Source: Albifimbria verrucaria
Lineage: Eukaryota > Ascomycota > Sordariomycetes > Hypocreales > Stachybotryaceae
Reading direction: 5' to 3'
DNA: 64,000 bases
Assembly (NCBI GenBank): GCA_020081605.1
Contig: JAHREC010000030.1
Span: 806,001 to 870,000, forward strand
In this document: in pieces, positions 11,085 through 22,617 of the stretch
Position numbering within the stretch: position 1 is the first letter of the stretch
Layout of the letters: the number at the start of each line of letters is the position of its first letter
Notes under the pieces: generated by a model
What the model was told of the DNA's origin: nothing
Database searches by the model: none
What the model saw: the letters and a program-made list of their open reading frames with translations, nothing else
Translations under genes and position numbers: made by a program

Positions 11085-13788
11085 CTATCCTTCCATCCCA
11101 GCCTGGCGAGATCTCATTCCCCAGATCCCAAGAAACCACACTCCAAATGATCGGAAAGGTAAGAATAAGATATGTAAGTACTCTACCATTACGCTCAAAA
11201 GTTCCAAGATTACAAACCATACCATCACCCACCGTGAAGGCTTGACAGGAACACGTTCTACTTGAAAACTCCGGAACCTAGTCGCTCTCTCGGCCCATTT
11301 ATCACTCCGCTCCGCCATACGAGATAGCAATTCATCTCTCATCGGACGGTACGAGCGCCGGTAAACACGACCAAGAGTTTCCAGGTTCGCAACCACACCG
11401 TATGTTGTGCCGCCTACAATAATGGTAGCTGCTGCCAGTGAAACTTGGGAATATGTCTCATTGACACTCCACAGCGCAACGCAGAAGCTGAGAGGAAGGT
11501 AGAAAATGCTCACATATGTCAACAGTTGAATATTCTCGCTTAAGCGAGTTGAAGCGCGGGCTTCTATTACACTGCTGGCGCTGAAAAGCTATGAAAGCTT
11601 GGTTAGATGTCACTTGAGATTGTAAGACTGAGAATGAAGACTCACACCCTCCCTTAAAGCTTTAATCTTCTCTCGCAGTTCATAGAATCGTCTTTGGTGC
11701 TCCTCTAGTCGAGATATCTCACGTTCCACATCCTCGAGCGCTTCATCAACATGCCTTATCCCTTCTATGTCATTCATGGATGTGACGTCGAGCTTGCACG
11801 CTGAAATAATTATATCCTTCCTGGCCGCCCAGAAACCCTTCCACTCATTGATCGCACTGTTTATCTGGCCGATGAATACATCTAGAGTATTCATGGCCCA
11901 GAAGTATTGTCGCGACTTGGAGAAGGAATCATCGTCGAAGAGCATGGCGTCGTGGCTTTGTAGATCAAGGATCGAGACGTTTTCTTCAACCAATGAAGCA
12001 AAATATGACCGCATATTGTCCCAAGAATCCGCTGCACTTCTCAAACCGAGAGATACAACCCTCAAGATGATAGCTGAGCAGCAATGACCTAACGTATGCC
12101 TCCATGGGGTATCCGACAGTGGTGCAAGAAGTAAAACTGTCCAGAATCGCTGGTCTTCCGAGTCACTTCCCATAGCATGATTCTTTGGGTTGTCTCTGAT
12201 ATCGTTATCATGGCAATGCGGAAAGTATACGAATGTGAATGCATGCTCTTGAACAAAGATGTGACTGCCATAGAGATTCCCTTTTTCCAGGACTGCTTCA
12301 TAGGTGTTGAATTCTCTTTTGTCAACTCGGTGGTTTGTTGATGCCATGTTATATGAAAAGGGTGCCAGGTAGAATCGAACATGTTGATAGTTGTTTTCCA
12401 GCTCCGGCTTTCCTTACAAGTAAGATGCAGTCTAAAAGCTTCAGCTAAAGACGCTGCTCTTGCTTCGGAGAGGTAAGAAGCTTGGCGTCCGTCATCGATT
12501 AGCAACCTCCAGTCAATTTTGTCTTTTGCTCAATTTCTGCAATGCCATTCAAGTAAATGAATCGACACCAAGGCCGCGCCGACAACTGTAATCGGCGGTT
12601 AGATTGCGATGGTTGGAGTTGGCCCTCCTCCATATATCCTATGGACCCTCGAACAAGGGTTGGTGAAACCAGAAACCCGTTCTGCTCATGTTCCAAGGCC
12701 GGCGTTACTGCGGTGCAATGAGGATTCGCATTCATTTTATCTCTTACAACCCTATCCAGGTGCTTTGCTCCAAACAAATACCACACCCGCTGCGCTCTCA
12801 AATTGAGGTCCACAATGAAAAATTTGGCATTTACATTGTCAAATTGGTCGCGAAGAATGGAAAGCTTGCGGATATAATCCCAAAGAGTTCCATCTGCAGC
12901 CTTAACCCTCAATTGATGCCTCTCGAAAGGTAGCGGCATCCTTCCATCAGGAGGCGCGGAAAAGATGTCACCTACACTACTGTAGATTTTCACCCAGTCT
13001 GTGCTTCTTATTCCAGTGGTTTTGGTGGAGTTCTCTAATACCTCAATTGGGGGTACAAATGAATAGGGAATCTCTGTACAACCGCGATGATGTTGTTTAG
13101 TAATTGGATCGGCTGGAAGCTTGAGTGGAAAATGGCAATCGATGTCGTCGACGTGATAGAAGTCATTCCCACAACTTCGTTTGAGCTCCCACGTGGGTAG
13201 GAAGTTAGGAAAATGCCCGTGGCTACATATCACGTATCGTTGGTGTGAACCGCCAGTCTCTACAATCCGTATGGCTCTCCCTAACCCGCATCTAGTTATT
13301 ATGTGCTCACACGACGAGGTTCTATAGAGTGGTCAGGAAATCGTGGACTTACAATATCTCCAATTTGTGTTGGTATGCCTTTGGACATCATCGAACGACT
13401 TCGAAGGAGAAAACAGTCCATGTTGCGGAAGGATGAGACCCGTTGGTCTAATTGACTCTGATTCCTGAGCTAAGACGTAGAAAGAAACCCGCGCGAGATA
13501 GTCCACTGGTACGGAGTTCGGATACAGCTCGGCCACGTAAGTCTTACGAAGTCTTTCATTCGGAGGGCAGTCAGAGTCATTACTTTGTTCGACCTCTATC
13601 GGACCAGTGGGCCTAGATTTGATGCAAGTGTCAATTCTTGGGTCAAGCCCAGGCGTTCCATTATGTGCTGCGGGCTGCAGATGATCAAGAAACTCTCGAA
13701 GCAATTGATTTTGGGTCTCTTGACTTTGTTGGAGCTTTCGCAATAGATCTGATAACTCAGAATGACCAGTCGCACTGGCAGAAACCAT
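11085..13788 (-). CDS. CorA-like fungal membrane protein, frame-broken
   Basis: Predicted integral membrane protein with a CorA-type C-terminal module. The last exon (11085-11588) opens LFSASSVIEARASTRLSENI and runs into the helix LLTYVSIFYLPLSFCVALW, followed by a second helix beginning VSLAAATIIVGG. This is the two-helix arrangement of fungal CorA-like proteins, but the GMN motif of true Mg2+ channels is replaced by SVN. Upstream is a coiled-coil region (VEREISRLEEHQRRFYELRE) and a long cytosolic N-terminal domain. I choose the start at 13788 (MVSASATGHSEL, then a Q-rich helix); an open frame extends further upstream without an ATG. The intron at 11589-11645 is clear; one near 13265-13352 has ambiguous borders. 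One-base losses at 12406-12407 and 12517-12520 break the frame. Many fungal paralogues are linked to heterokaryon or stress biology; the role here is unknown. Confidence 0.6.
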
Positions 13789-14341
13789 CTTCGAAGGGCT
13801 CAGTGCCCTATAGTCGGGGGCGCAAGAGGGAAATGAGGTTTCAGGTTGACGGGATAGCGAGGCTCTTATGTCCTGTCCAGTTGACCAATAATGTATGACA
13901 CAGGCTCTGCAAATTGGAGCAAGGGTGGTTGCGTATTGTGGCGTAGCAGCTGCACAAGAGCACCATCTCGACCCCAGTAAGCCTGTCATATACCGTTCAG
14001 CATTCTGAGCTGCCAAGTGGTGAGCAAAAAGGAAGGCTGCAGATTGCAGGCCGCGGACCTTTTCTTAGATTATCGTTCGTTAAACCGCAGGAGAAAATTC
14101 GAAGATTAGTATAAAAATATAAGGATATAATTCTAAATCCATTCGAATAACATACTACTTTTATCCGTATATATGTCTAGGATTATCGATCCCTTATTCT
14201 TACTTGTCAGTGCTTGCAGTCCCTATTTTATTGCTACCCATGTAGCTGCTTAACCAGGAGATCCAAGCATTGATCGCTAGGGAGTGTGGAATGGAATCTT
14301 GCAATATTCGTGAAATCAAACAAGTCAATCCAATTGCAGCT
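13789..14341. other. intergenic region with a short dispersed repeat
   Basis: Contains the upstream region of the CorA-like gene and the 3' flank of the hydrolase gene. It includes a 26-bp sequence (14215-14240) that recurs at 50163-50189. Confidence 0.5.
14215..14240 (+). repeat. short dispersed repeat, copy 1
   Basis: The sequence TGCAGTCCCTATTTTATTGC continues with TACCCA. It recurs at 50163-50189 with one substitution and one extra T. Both copies lie just beyond the stop codon of a minus-strand gene. Confidence 0.5.
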
Positions 14342-16334
14342 TCAAAGAGCAAGGAGAGGAATCGTAATAGAGCTCGGATGCTCTCCGCCCATATGCAATT
14401 TATGAAAACCCTTGTTATCCAAGCTTTCCTTGCCACGAAGCTGTGGATACTCAGCCAGCGTCATGGGGTGGCCGCTGATCTTGAGGATCAACCGCTCCCC
14501 AGCCTCAAACGCCATACCAGTCTGCCACAGACCAATTTCAAGCTCAACAACACGACCCGGCTCAACGAGATTTTGTGTGTAGTAATCGTGCTCAGGAAAT
14601 TCCAACGTCGAAGTTTTTGGTTCTATAGCTCTGTAGCTGGCTCTCAATGCGCCACTGGGGCCTAGATAGCGCAGCGAATTGAGCAACTCGACTTGATCAT
14701 CTGCAATCCCGAGGTCTGCGGGGGAATAGTCAATTGGTGAAGAAGGTGCCCTTCCTTGTCAGCCTTGCGTAGCTGAACCCAAACATCGAAGTCATTGTGA
14801 TCAGGACACGACATGAAGAGCTTGGCGCGCGCGGAACCAACAATGTGGGCAGGAGAGTCGAAAATGTGAGTAAAAGACAACTCTTCCACGTCAGAGTCCA
14901 TCTGCATGAATGGAACGTCTGACTTGTACGAGAGAATGGATCCATCAGACGGGACCCGGTCTTGAAGAGTCTCGTCGCCTCTCAGGTACAATGTTTGTTG
15001 TTTCGAAGGAATAGGCCATTTTGCAAAGGGCACGTTGATGAGGGGTTCCTTCGCATTGTTAGAAGATGAAGGCCTGGCCAAATTTCTCACTTACTTTGTT
15101 GAACCGATAGATGGCCACCCGAACTCTTGGTGTATTCTCCCAGCCGTTCTCAATACCCTTTGTGTACCGATCGAAGAATTCCTGCAGCTCGTCGTTGACC
15201 TCATCCTTGTAAATGTCGTGCCATTCCTGGGTTGCGTGAACACGAAGCCTACACCATATTAGCCGCTGAAACCTGAAAGTGAATACGCACCATTTGCTTG
15301 GACTCTCTGCTTCCAGAAATCCTCTGAAAGAACCATAGGTGTGCAGTCCAGTAGAGTAACTGGCGACAGCATACACTGGAACACGAATTTTGTAGACTGC
15401 TGCTCGTTTGTCCTCCCAGTATTTGTTCATGGAGGGGTATTTGTCAAGCATACCGATGATATCCTCTTGAGAATTACGTCCTGGTAACACCACTTAGTGT
15501 GCATCATCTTAGTTAGACTGTAACTTACCAAAGAGAGTTCCTGGCAGCATGCCCATAAATGCCTTTGTCGGAACTCCACCACGGCAAAGAAGCTCACGAT
15601 AGACGTCACTTGCGCCCTCCATCGGTGCGATGCAGCACAAATGCGGTGGACGCTCAGCAGCGATAAACCACTGGGACATAGCCAGCCAGGAGTTTCCCAT
15701 GAGTGCCACTTTGCCATTGCACCACTCGAGCTTGGCCAGTTGTTCCACAGTATCGTACCCGTCTCTGCCGTCTTGGGTGCCCCAGTAGCTAGAGGTTGTC
15801 AGTGAACTATTCATGCAGCTCAAGATATAGTGAGAACTTGCTGTAAATCACCCTCAGAATCCCACGAGCCGCGGATATCAACATTTGCAATGGCGTAGCC
15901 TCGAACTGTCCAGGTGGCTGGATCTAGTGCCTCAAACTTTTCGTAGCCAGAATTCTTGTCACGAGGAACGCCGGCCCGTCCCTGGACATGATCCAAGGTA
16001 TAAATGCCTGATTCAATCAGTGAGATAGCCTAATGGTTCGCTTCACTCACACACCTCGTCCTGTCTTGCCATATGGACTCCAAGCCATTAAGACTGGTAT
16101 TTTCGCACCTGGAATTGCAGGTCGAAAGATATCAGCTCTGATGGTCTTTCCATCTCGGAGGACGATCTTAATGTCTTTTTCATAGATGGTGTCCACCTGA
16201 AAGGGAGCATACCCGGGCTTTCTCATATGCCCTTTCTGTAAGACTGTGATGCTGTATTCAGGACCATCATAGTTGGGCCCTTGCTCTGTGGTAGGAGATT
16301 TGGCCATGAAAACTTTGACTGTGTTGAATGCCAT
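14342..16334 (-). CDS. CocE/NonD-type serine hydrolase (X-Pro dipeptidyl-peptidase S15 family)
   Basis: Alpha/beta hydrolase related to cocaine esterase and X-Pro dipeptidyl-peptidases. Exons: 16055-16334, 15852-16007, 15529-15788, 15291-15480, 15095-15248, 14342-15048, all with good GT-AG borders. The start encodes MAFNTVKVFMAKSPTTEQG. Family landmarks are IRADIFRPAIPGAKIPVLM with SPYGKTGR (substrate strand), YAIANVDIRGSWDSEG (the DxRGxxxSEG motif) and the nucleophile elbow ALMGNSWLAMSQW (GxSxxA). The C-terminal part (DETLQDRVPSDGSILSYKSD to LILKISGHPM) is the jelly-roll X-Pro_dipep_C domain. A one-base loss in the run 14720-14724 breaks the frame inside that domain. Substrates of fungal members are largely unknown. 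It ends close to nothing but faces the regulator gene that starts at 19022, with both on the same strand. Confidence 0.85.
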
Positions 16335-16743
16335 TGTAGTCGCTGAGATGTATATCAACCTCTCCACTATGGATCGACGTGTCTTCTATGTAATAAATTG
16401 AGAACAGTTGAAGGCTAGATCTAGTGTCCTTTTAGAGAAGCTAAGAAGTAAATCATATATAGGCCAGGGCCATTTTCCAGTCCATCCGCTCTTTTACAAA
16501 CATTCAGTGTCAATCATGGCGTCCCACCATCCACAGCTTGCCGGACACAACCAAGGTCCCGCAATTAAAGGTCCCGCAATCACAGGTCCCGCATGCTGTG
16601 CAAGTGTCCAGATTATCATGTTACTAATAGTCATCATTCGTCAGGAGGAAAAGAAGCACAGCCGTGAGATTGTATCATTGTCTCCAATATGGTGGCATAT
16701 CTCTGCGAGATACCCCAATGACCAATGCGTCGTAATATGTCGA
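16335..16743. other. promoter region of the hydrolase, with 15-bp tandem repeats
   Basis: Lies between the hydrolase start and the 3' end of the upstream regulator gene. It contains three tandem 15-bp units (16555-16599). A plus-strand frame that encodes GPAIK/GPAIT repeats is probably only a by-product of these units. Confidence 0.5.
16555..16599. repeat. three 15-bp tandem repeats with GGTCCCGCA core
   Basis: GGTCCCGCA starts at 16555, 16570 and 16585, an exact 15-bp period. The spacers between them are AT-rich and the third is degenerate. The units lie 220-265 bp upstream of the hydrolase ATG. The core TCCCGC recurs five times at 20739-20871 upstream of the reductase gene. Confidence 0.7.
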
Positions 16744-19022
16744 TCAGTTTATGAATTGTGCTGGTACCAGGGCTGAAGGATGCAGCTGATGATAGAAGCT
16801 GCTGTAGCCTTCTGAACCACGGGGATTAATCTCTTGCAATTCGGGAATCACAAGAGTGCTCCAGGATAGCGCATTACCGGTTTCAGGATATGGCCTAAGT
16901 TGGAAATAGCAGTGAATAACCGTTGCGGATTGGAAGAGTGCCATAGAAATATGAGGATGGGGCTCAAAAGATATTGGAAATGCCTCCGTGTGCTGCAAAA
17001 TAAGTAAAGAATGAATAACGCTTCTTTGGGCATCTAACGAAGAAGCCCAAAGGCGTGCTTGAGACCGAGCCAGCTCGGCTGAGGAAACGCCGTCTCGACC
17101 AATGAACTGTTGAAGGAGATCAAAGTCGGTATATAACGATAGGAATGCGGCGTGCCACACTATCAAAAGGCTTATGCGCAGTGAATCCTGTGTCTTTGGT
17201 TGCTCGTGATTTTCGCGGTACCAAATAAGTAGTTGTTGACGAAACGGCTTGATCTCGTGGTTGCTCGAGCCAGAGAGGCGAAATTCTTGGATGGAGCCAA
17301 TAACACTAGAAAGATAGCTCAAAGAGTAGAGAATCGACCCACGCGTTTTAAATTTGTGAGAAATGTCTGGCTGTAAAGCACTGTCTTGTGGATGGATCCT
17401 CTCGCCAACTCTGGTAGTAAAGGCTTGCTGCCATGCTGCAGCCGAGACAGCTGCGAATACTTCATCATGGTAACATGCAGGCAACCTATCAGTGTTATGC
17501 TGGAGAAATGGCTCATGGTGAAATATCATGGCCAGCTTTGCATCGTGAATATGCAGTAAATGGCTCACGCGAATGCGCTGCTCAACATGAGCCCAAGTTT
17601 TCCAAGATGCTTCAAGATCAACCTCGCTCTCTGCATTGAACACCATCGCATTCCTGAACAATCCTGCTTGGTGCGACCAGGCTATGACTGTACCATGGAG
17701 AGCTTCGGCCTCGCACAAGTCCTTAGAGTTGCCAGAGCTCATGCCGAAAGTCTGGCAAGTCAAAGCCGCTTGAAGCAGCGACAATGTTGCTCGACTGCCA
17801 TTTCGAAAGTAGATATCCCACTGTAAGATCAGTACAATCGACTTGTGATAGGCCAAAGACATAAGTTAGAGGCTTACAGATGACAGGATAGTCTTGTGCA
17901 CAAGACGAAAGAGCCGTCTCCCTTGAGCAGCAGCAGTATCGGTGCCCACGAAAAGAGCTCCAATCGAGCACATGGAAAGAAGCAAAAGGGCATTGTCCGA
18001 GGAGGGGCGAAACGTGGGGCCGTGGATAATAGGCAAAATGGTGTTAAATTTGGCAAAGTAAAGCTTGATGCACATGTTCTTACCCGGTCAGTTGAGCACC
18101 TAATTTACAGAGCGGACATACCAAAAAGTCTGCAGACGGCAAAGAAATGATATCGCTCTGCTCCTGAAGTCTGAATGATAGAGACAGTCTGTATGTGTCG
18201 TCAACTTGATCTTTGCAGGCAATATTTGCAGTAGCGAAGCATGTCAAATCCTCTGGGATTCGTGTATACCATTGTCCCTGTATCTTGGGAATGTGTTCTT
18301 GAAAGCGCTCTAAATCGGTCTTTGCTCGATCATGTATAGGCCTAGAGTCTGTTGAGGGCGTTATCACTTGACTATCCAGCTGCGGTATGGGCTGTATCGA
18401 CATGTTTAATGCATCCATATCGAAATCGCCACCCAAAAGCCACTCTGATTGGAAACTGTCCGCACCAAAGGGCACAGAATTCAGATCATCTGAAGAATCT
18501 ATCATGTGCATAACTAAATCTGGATCATCAAATCTCATAGGGTCTTGTGGAATATTGGGTGCAGTCTCATTATGCAACTGTCCAAGCGAGTGAACCATGA
18601 CTGAAGAATGTCCATCGTTCCTGGGCATTGCTGGACAGGCTCCATCAGGCAATAATGATGAGTCTTCGCGTGGGACTTCGAGTTGCAAGGAGGGTTGTTC
18701 AGAACCAGCAACGACAGTAATGTCTTGCAGAGAGATGGCGGGTCGATTTGCCACTTGACCATGAGTCCGAGCGTGTCGAAGTAGTGAGTCGCTGGAAGTG
18801 ATTTAGCAGATGACTTAACCTTGTTGAAGAATATTGAGACCAACTATCGGCTATAAACCTTTCCACAATCGCAAGAGAATGGGCGTTCTTTGGTGTGGCT
18901 TCGAACGTGTCGAGCAAAATGTTCCTCTTTGTGAATGTCTTGCCGCACTCTGGACATGTCTTGAGCTGCCGCCTTCTTGCCCGCCGTGGAGGCCTAGTGG
19001 GTGAGTTTGCCGAGTCGGACAT
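16744..19022 (-). CDS. C2H2 zinc-finger transcription factor with Fungal_trans domain
   Basis: Nuclear DNA-binding regulator of about 740 residues. The N-terminus MSDSANSPTRPPRRARRR is followed by two C2H2 fingers: TCPECGKTFTKR continuing after a one-base loss (18924-18925) as HFARHVRSHTKERPF, then CDCGKVYSR split by an intron from DSLLRHARTHG. A low-complexity acidic linker leads to the Fungal_trans (PF04082-type) domain starting LYFAKFNTILPIIHGPTFRP. Exons after the fingers: 18122 to about 18790, 17878-18078, 16744-17820; introns 18079-18121 and 17821-17877. The fingers and the middle-homology region are the architecture of fungal regulators such as those of secondary-metabolite and carbon-use clusters. 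It sits between the hydrolase and the reductase, both on the same strand, so it may control them. Confidence 0.85.
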
Positions 19023-19280
19023 GTTGAATGCTTTCAACAAACAATATATAAATGCTTGGTCTCCCGCTGGGCATTGTGGACAAATGAACCATAGTTAGAC
19101 AGCACGCTCTGACAACATGAAAAAGGTAGGGCAATGTGGACCAGACCAGCCGTGATTACTAACCAGGCTTACTCGCTGCAAAGCAGTAAATAAATGACAT
19201 GGGGGTGAGATTACGCTTGATAAACGAGCTGTACTGGTTACTAGAATCAGAGTTTCTTCTATGAGAAGCTCATTAAGCTA

Positions 19281-20477
19281 TCACACTGTTTCCCTCACAC
19301 GCAAGACAATCTTCCTGCCACTAACACTTCTTTGCCGCAAATCGTTCAAGCCCTCAAGCACCGCATTCAACCCGCCCGGCCTCAAGTCGACAGGGTGAGT
19401 TCTAATCTTTGCATCCTGTAGCAAGGTGTTGACGATCGCAATTGTTCGTTTGCCAAATTCGCAGTCTTCCGGCTTGGGGTCAATGCGAAAACCAGCCGCA
19501 ATAAAAGCCTCACCCATTATGGTAAATGAGAATGTTGACTCAGCCCTAACGTCTTCCCGGGGAAAGTATAAGTAGATCTGGCAAAGCGGCTATAAATGGG
19601 GATTTTGACAGTGGTATCGGTCGAGAGTGCCTCGGCACAAAAGTTCATGGAACTGTCGTCGGACTGGATATCGAAAGCGTGGTAAAGTTGGTTTCTAGTC
19701 AGCCTGCGAATGTCGTGGGCACAAGTCATCGAGTTGTAGTCAAAGACAGCATCGGCCCCAAAAGACTTGACCAGGTCAAAGTTTCGGGAGAGCAAGTTGC
19801 AACAACGTTATAACCTGATCTGGGCGTCGAAATATTTTTAGCATCCCTCTGGTGGTTCTCATAGACGGCTTGGCTCACAGTTTCAACATTTGGATGGCAA
19901 ACGTTCCCATAGCGCTGGAACCAGCATTAACCAAGATCCACTCAGGACTCGAGGTGGGAGCATCAGGCAGTGCCAGTTGAAGTTTCTGGTACAGACCAAG
20001 GGCAATGGTGCACGCAGCAACACCAAGCGTGGAACCCTCCTCAAAGCTCATGGACTCGGATAGCTTGAGCAGTAGGCCTTGCCTTGCGATCGCATACTCA
20101 GCAAACGCCCCTTCTTCGAGATTTGCCAAGTTGCTACCATGGACGAAAGCCGCAACTCGGTCACCAGGTTTCGCTGTGGTGACATTTGATCCCACTTCAA
20201 CTACCGTTCCAGCCATGTCATTCCCAAGCGTTCCACCTACGAAAGCCAGAGTCAGAATATTATAAGATTTAAAAGGGATAAGCCTTGTCTAGCCGAGATA
20301 ACACGGTAGCTGGAGAAATTCCGTACCTGGGGCAGCAAGCCAGTCCAAATTCTTCCAATCTGAAGGGTTTAAAGCAATCGCTTCAACACGAATGAGGACA
20401 GAGTCTGGCAGCACCTTGGGGATGGGAACAGTCGTAATTTTGGCATCGCCCGGGCTGATGACCTTGATTGCTTTCAT
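19281..20477 (-). CDS. medium-chain dehydrogenase/reductase, enoyl-reductase-like
   Basis: NAD(P)H-dependent zinc-type alcohol dehydrogenase superfamily member resembling stand-alone trans-enoyl reductases and toxin-cluster ADHs in fungi. Exons 20327-20477, 19879-20236 and 19281-19819. The N-terminal GroES fold has LIRVEAIALNPSDWKNLDW, lacking the catalytic zinc cysteine, then GNDMAGTVVEVGSNV and KPGDRVAAFVHG. The Rossmann part has ILVNAGSSAMGTFAIQMLKL, with the usual GGSSxxG motif as AGSSAMG, then FDLVKSFGADAVFDY. A one-base loss at 19556-19562 breaks the frame between STYTFP and EDVRAESTFSF; with the base restored the protein is about 340 residues, normal for the family. The upstream 260-395 bp carries five TCCCGC elements. 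Partner of the C2H2 regulator by position. Confidence 0.85.
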
Positions 20478-20738
20478 GCTGGAAGGATGATGGATGCGCG
20501 GCGAAGGGTCCTGAAAAGCGGAAAAGGATGATTGAAAGGGATATGGATTTACTTTATGTTTCAGAGATCTAGAGCTAGCCGATAAAATTTGTTGGTGGTT
20601 GTCTTTGGAATTCTGTAAGCCAGGGCAAGGGCAGATGGGCTATGTTGCGAAGTTCTGGTTACTTCAAGTCAAGAAGAATACCACCACTATTAAGTTCTTT
20701 TACGTAGTGAATCCCGATGAGCCCAAGTACTGATTTGA

Positions 20739-20871
20739 TCCCGCAGGCTCTCATGTGATTACTGACCAAGGTGCAAGTTACTGACCTAGTCCCGCGGCTC
20801 CTCGATCGGTCCCGCAGTTCGACTTCCAGACCCCACAAACGTCCCGCAAACAATCACGCAAACAGTCCCGC
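20739..20871. promoter_or_regulatory. array of five TCCCGC elements upstream of the reductase
   Basis: TCCCGC occurs at 20739, 20790, 20810, 20842 and 20866, with a near match ATCACGCA between the last two. On the coding strand of the reductase this reads GCGGGA. The same core forms the 15-bp tandem repeats at 16555-16599. A regulatory role is inferred from position and repetition only; part of the array overlaps possible mobile-element DNA. Confidence 0.4.
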
Positions 20872-21135
20872 GTAGACAGTCTGCAAGGGGCTTTAGAAAT
20901 ATCTTGGTAAAGAGAGAAGAGAGAAGATCTAGAACTATTTGGGAATATTTGGAATCGAAAGATCAGACTCGAGTGGCTTGGAAGACAACAATCCCAAAAC
21001 TTCTTCTTTTTTCTTGTTTTCTTAACCATAAATCAAGTTAAACAAGAACAATTCTCGGCAATTGAACTCCTGTGGTAGTCCATTAGACTGTATTCGATTC
21101 TCCATTGAACCTGAATAGAGTTACTGACCAAGGTG
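20759..21135. repeat. candidate solo LTR or other mobile-element relic
   Basis: TTACTGACCAAGGTG occurs at 20759-20773 and again, identical, at 21121-21135, in direct orientation about 360 bp apart. A shorter TTACTGACC lies at 20778. The interior has a purine-rich AAGAGAGAAGAGAGAAG tract and a T-rich tract, similar in style to fungal LTRs. No reverse-transcriptase coding sequence is present. Confidence 0.35.
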
Positions 21136-21402
21136 AGTTGGTCTGTTTTCGACCCGACTCCTCTCGTAGCTGTTCTGCAAGCCTGCTATTCTACGAAACG
21201 CACTAGACTCCGTTTTGAACACTCAGCAAAGTATTATGTTCATTTGATTATTTGGAGAGTGTATGGCAAAATATTTCAGCTCTAAAGGAATCGGCGAATG
21301 GATGATTCTGTTAAGCAGGAATCCCAACCTCATTCGATTTCTATCTAGTTCGGAAGGTCACATTTTTCTTTTTCCCTGGGCATATTTAAATCTATGAGTC
21401 TT

Positions 21403-22617
21403 TCATGCCTCTGAGCTCTCGGTTCTCAATCTTCGATCGATTCGTAAGCTAACACTCCTAACTTGGAGAGCCTGAAAAAGTCCACTCAAACTCCTTTTAC
21501 TGCAGTCCCATTGCCGAAGACCTGTAGATGCTCCATCAAAATCGAGATAGTCCTCGTAGGTCATATCACGCTCAAACTGGTCCTCCCATTCCCATTTTTC
21601 ATAGGCTTCTGTTGTTTTGCCGTCAGAACCTGGGTCAAAGTACGGCATTTCAAGAACTCGGCTACAAATATCCATGAGCCTGATCAAGTGAAAAGCACTC
21701 GGACAATTCTCCATTGACTCAACTCGCGACGCAGCAGCGAATAATGGATGTCCCCCTCCAGCTCCCATTCTTCGTCGTTTCGACGAACTTCAACGAAACG
21801 GCATCCATTACCTCGGAAGACATGGCGGTCGCTACGGATCGAAGCTTGCGGATGATTACATTTCCTCTTAATTCGATAATCAATCAGCCAGGTCATAGGT
21901 ACTGTGCTAGCCTTGGCTCTGACTAAAGCCATGACATTCGTATTGTCGCACCTTCTACCATCTCGAAAATCGTATTGAGTTGGGGCCCGCCATTGCGGGT
22001 CAATCTCAAACCCCAGGTGTTGAATGCGATGGCCTGGGACGCAACGGCTGTATATTAGCGGTAAGGATGTCTCGAACTCCATTCTGCGAAATTCGTCAGG
22101 CTGGAAAACGACCAAGTCGTGATCTTGAACCGATATGTACTGTCTTTCTCCACCCTTCAAGTGATAGCCGTGTATCATACTATCGGTCCTGGTATGCTTA
22201 GCTGGAGGAATTATTTCTTGAGTAGCGGATTTCAGAAATCTGCTGTGGTGTTTCATTACGTGCTGTCGGGACTCACGGCATGCCGTCCATAAACCGGAGT
22301 CCTGTAGATACTTTGAAGCAACTGGTGTCGGACAAGGAAATTTCGCGCTAGAGGGCGGCTACTTGCGTTCGCCTGGGCGAATATGAAATTATACCACCCC
22401 CTTGGCTGAGTGAGCTTTCGTGTCCATAGAAGAAGCATTCGTCGAGATTCTCAGGGAACGAATCCGGATCAAATACCACAGTGAAGAAATGGACGCCTGG
22501 ACGCTTATCTCTAAGAACCAAGCTCCAGATCTCGTCTCGGATCTCTCTTGGAAGATCTTCAAAACCTCGGGAAGTTTCGCCCAAGGCAGCTTGCATTTCC
22601 ATGGCACGGTCCGCCAT
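21403..22617 (-). CDS. 2EXR-domain protein, frame-broken
   Basis: Fungal-specific protein of about 400 residues. The N-terminal 2EXR hallmark is present: RGFEDLPREIRDEIWSLVL followed by RPGVHFFTVVFD, and further on DSGLWTACRESR, the second conserved ExR block. After this come MKHHSRFLKSATQEII and a C-terminal half ending in MTYEDYLDFDGA and RTESSEA-stop. Two one-base losses break the frame: GGG at 22353-22355 (between TQVAA and the KFPCPT segment) and AAAA at 21691-21694 (between RIVRVLF and HLIRLMDICSRV). With these restored a single frame covers 22617 to 21403 without needing introns. The biochemical function of 2EXR proteins is unknown; they are expanded in filamentous ascomycetes, often near effector or heterokaryon-type genes. 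Confidence 0.7.

Larger units (their letters stand above)
20478..21402. other. intergenic region with repeat-like DNA
   Basis: Promoter side of the reductase gene (left) and 3' flank of the 2EXR gene (right). It contains a TCCCGC element array and a candidate LTR-like relic, listed separately. No gene is seen. Confidence 0.5.

Noticed and set aside
16408..16776. Small protein with GPAI repeats over the 15-bp tandem repeat
   Set aside because: A 15-bp unit always yields a 5-residue repeat in any open frame; position in a promoter and lack of other features make coding unlikely.
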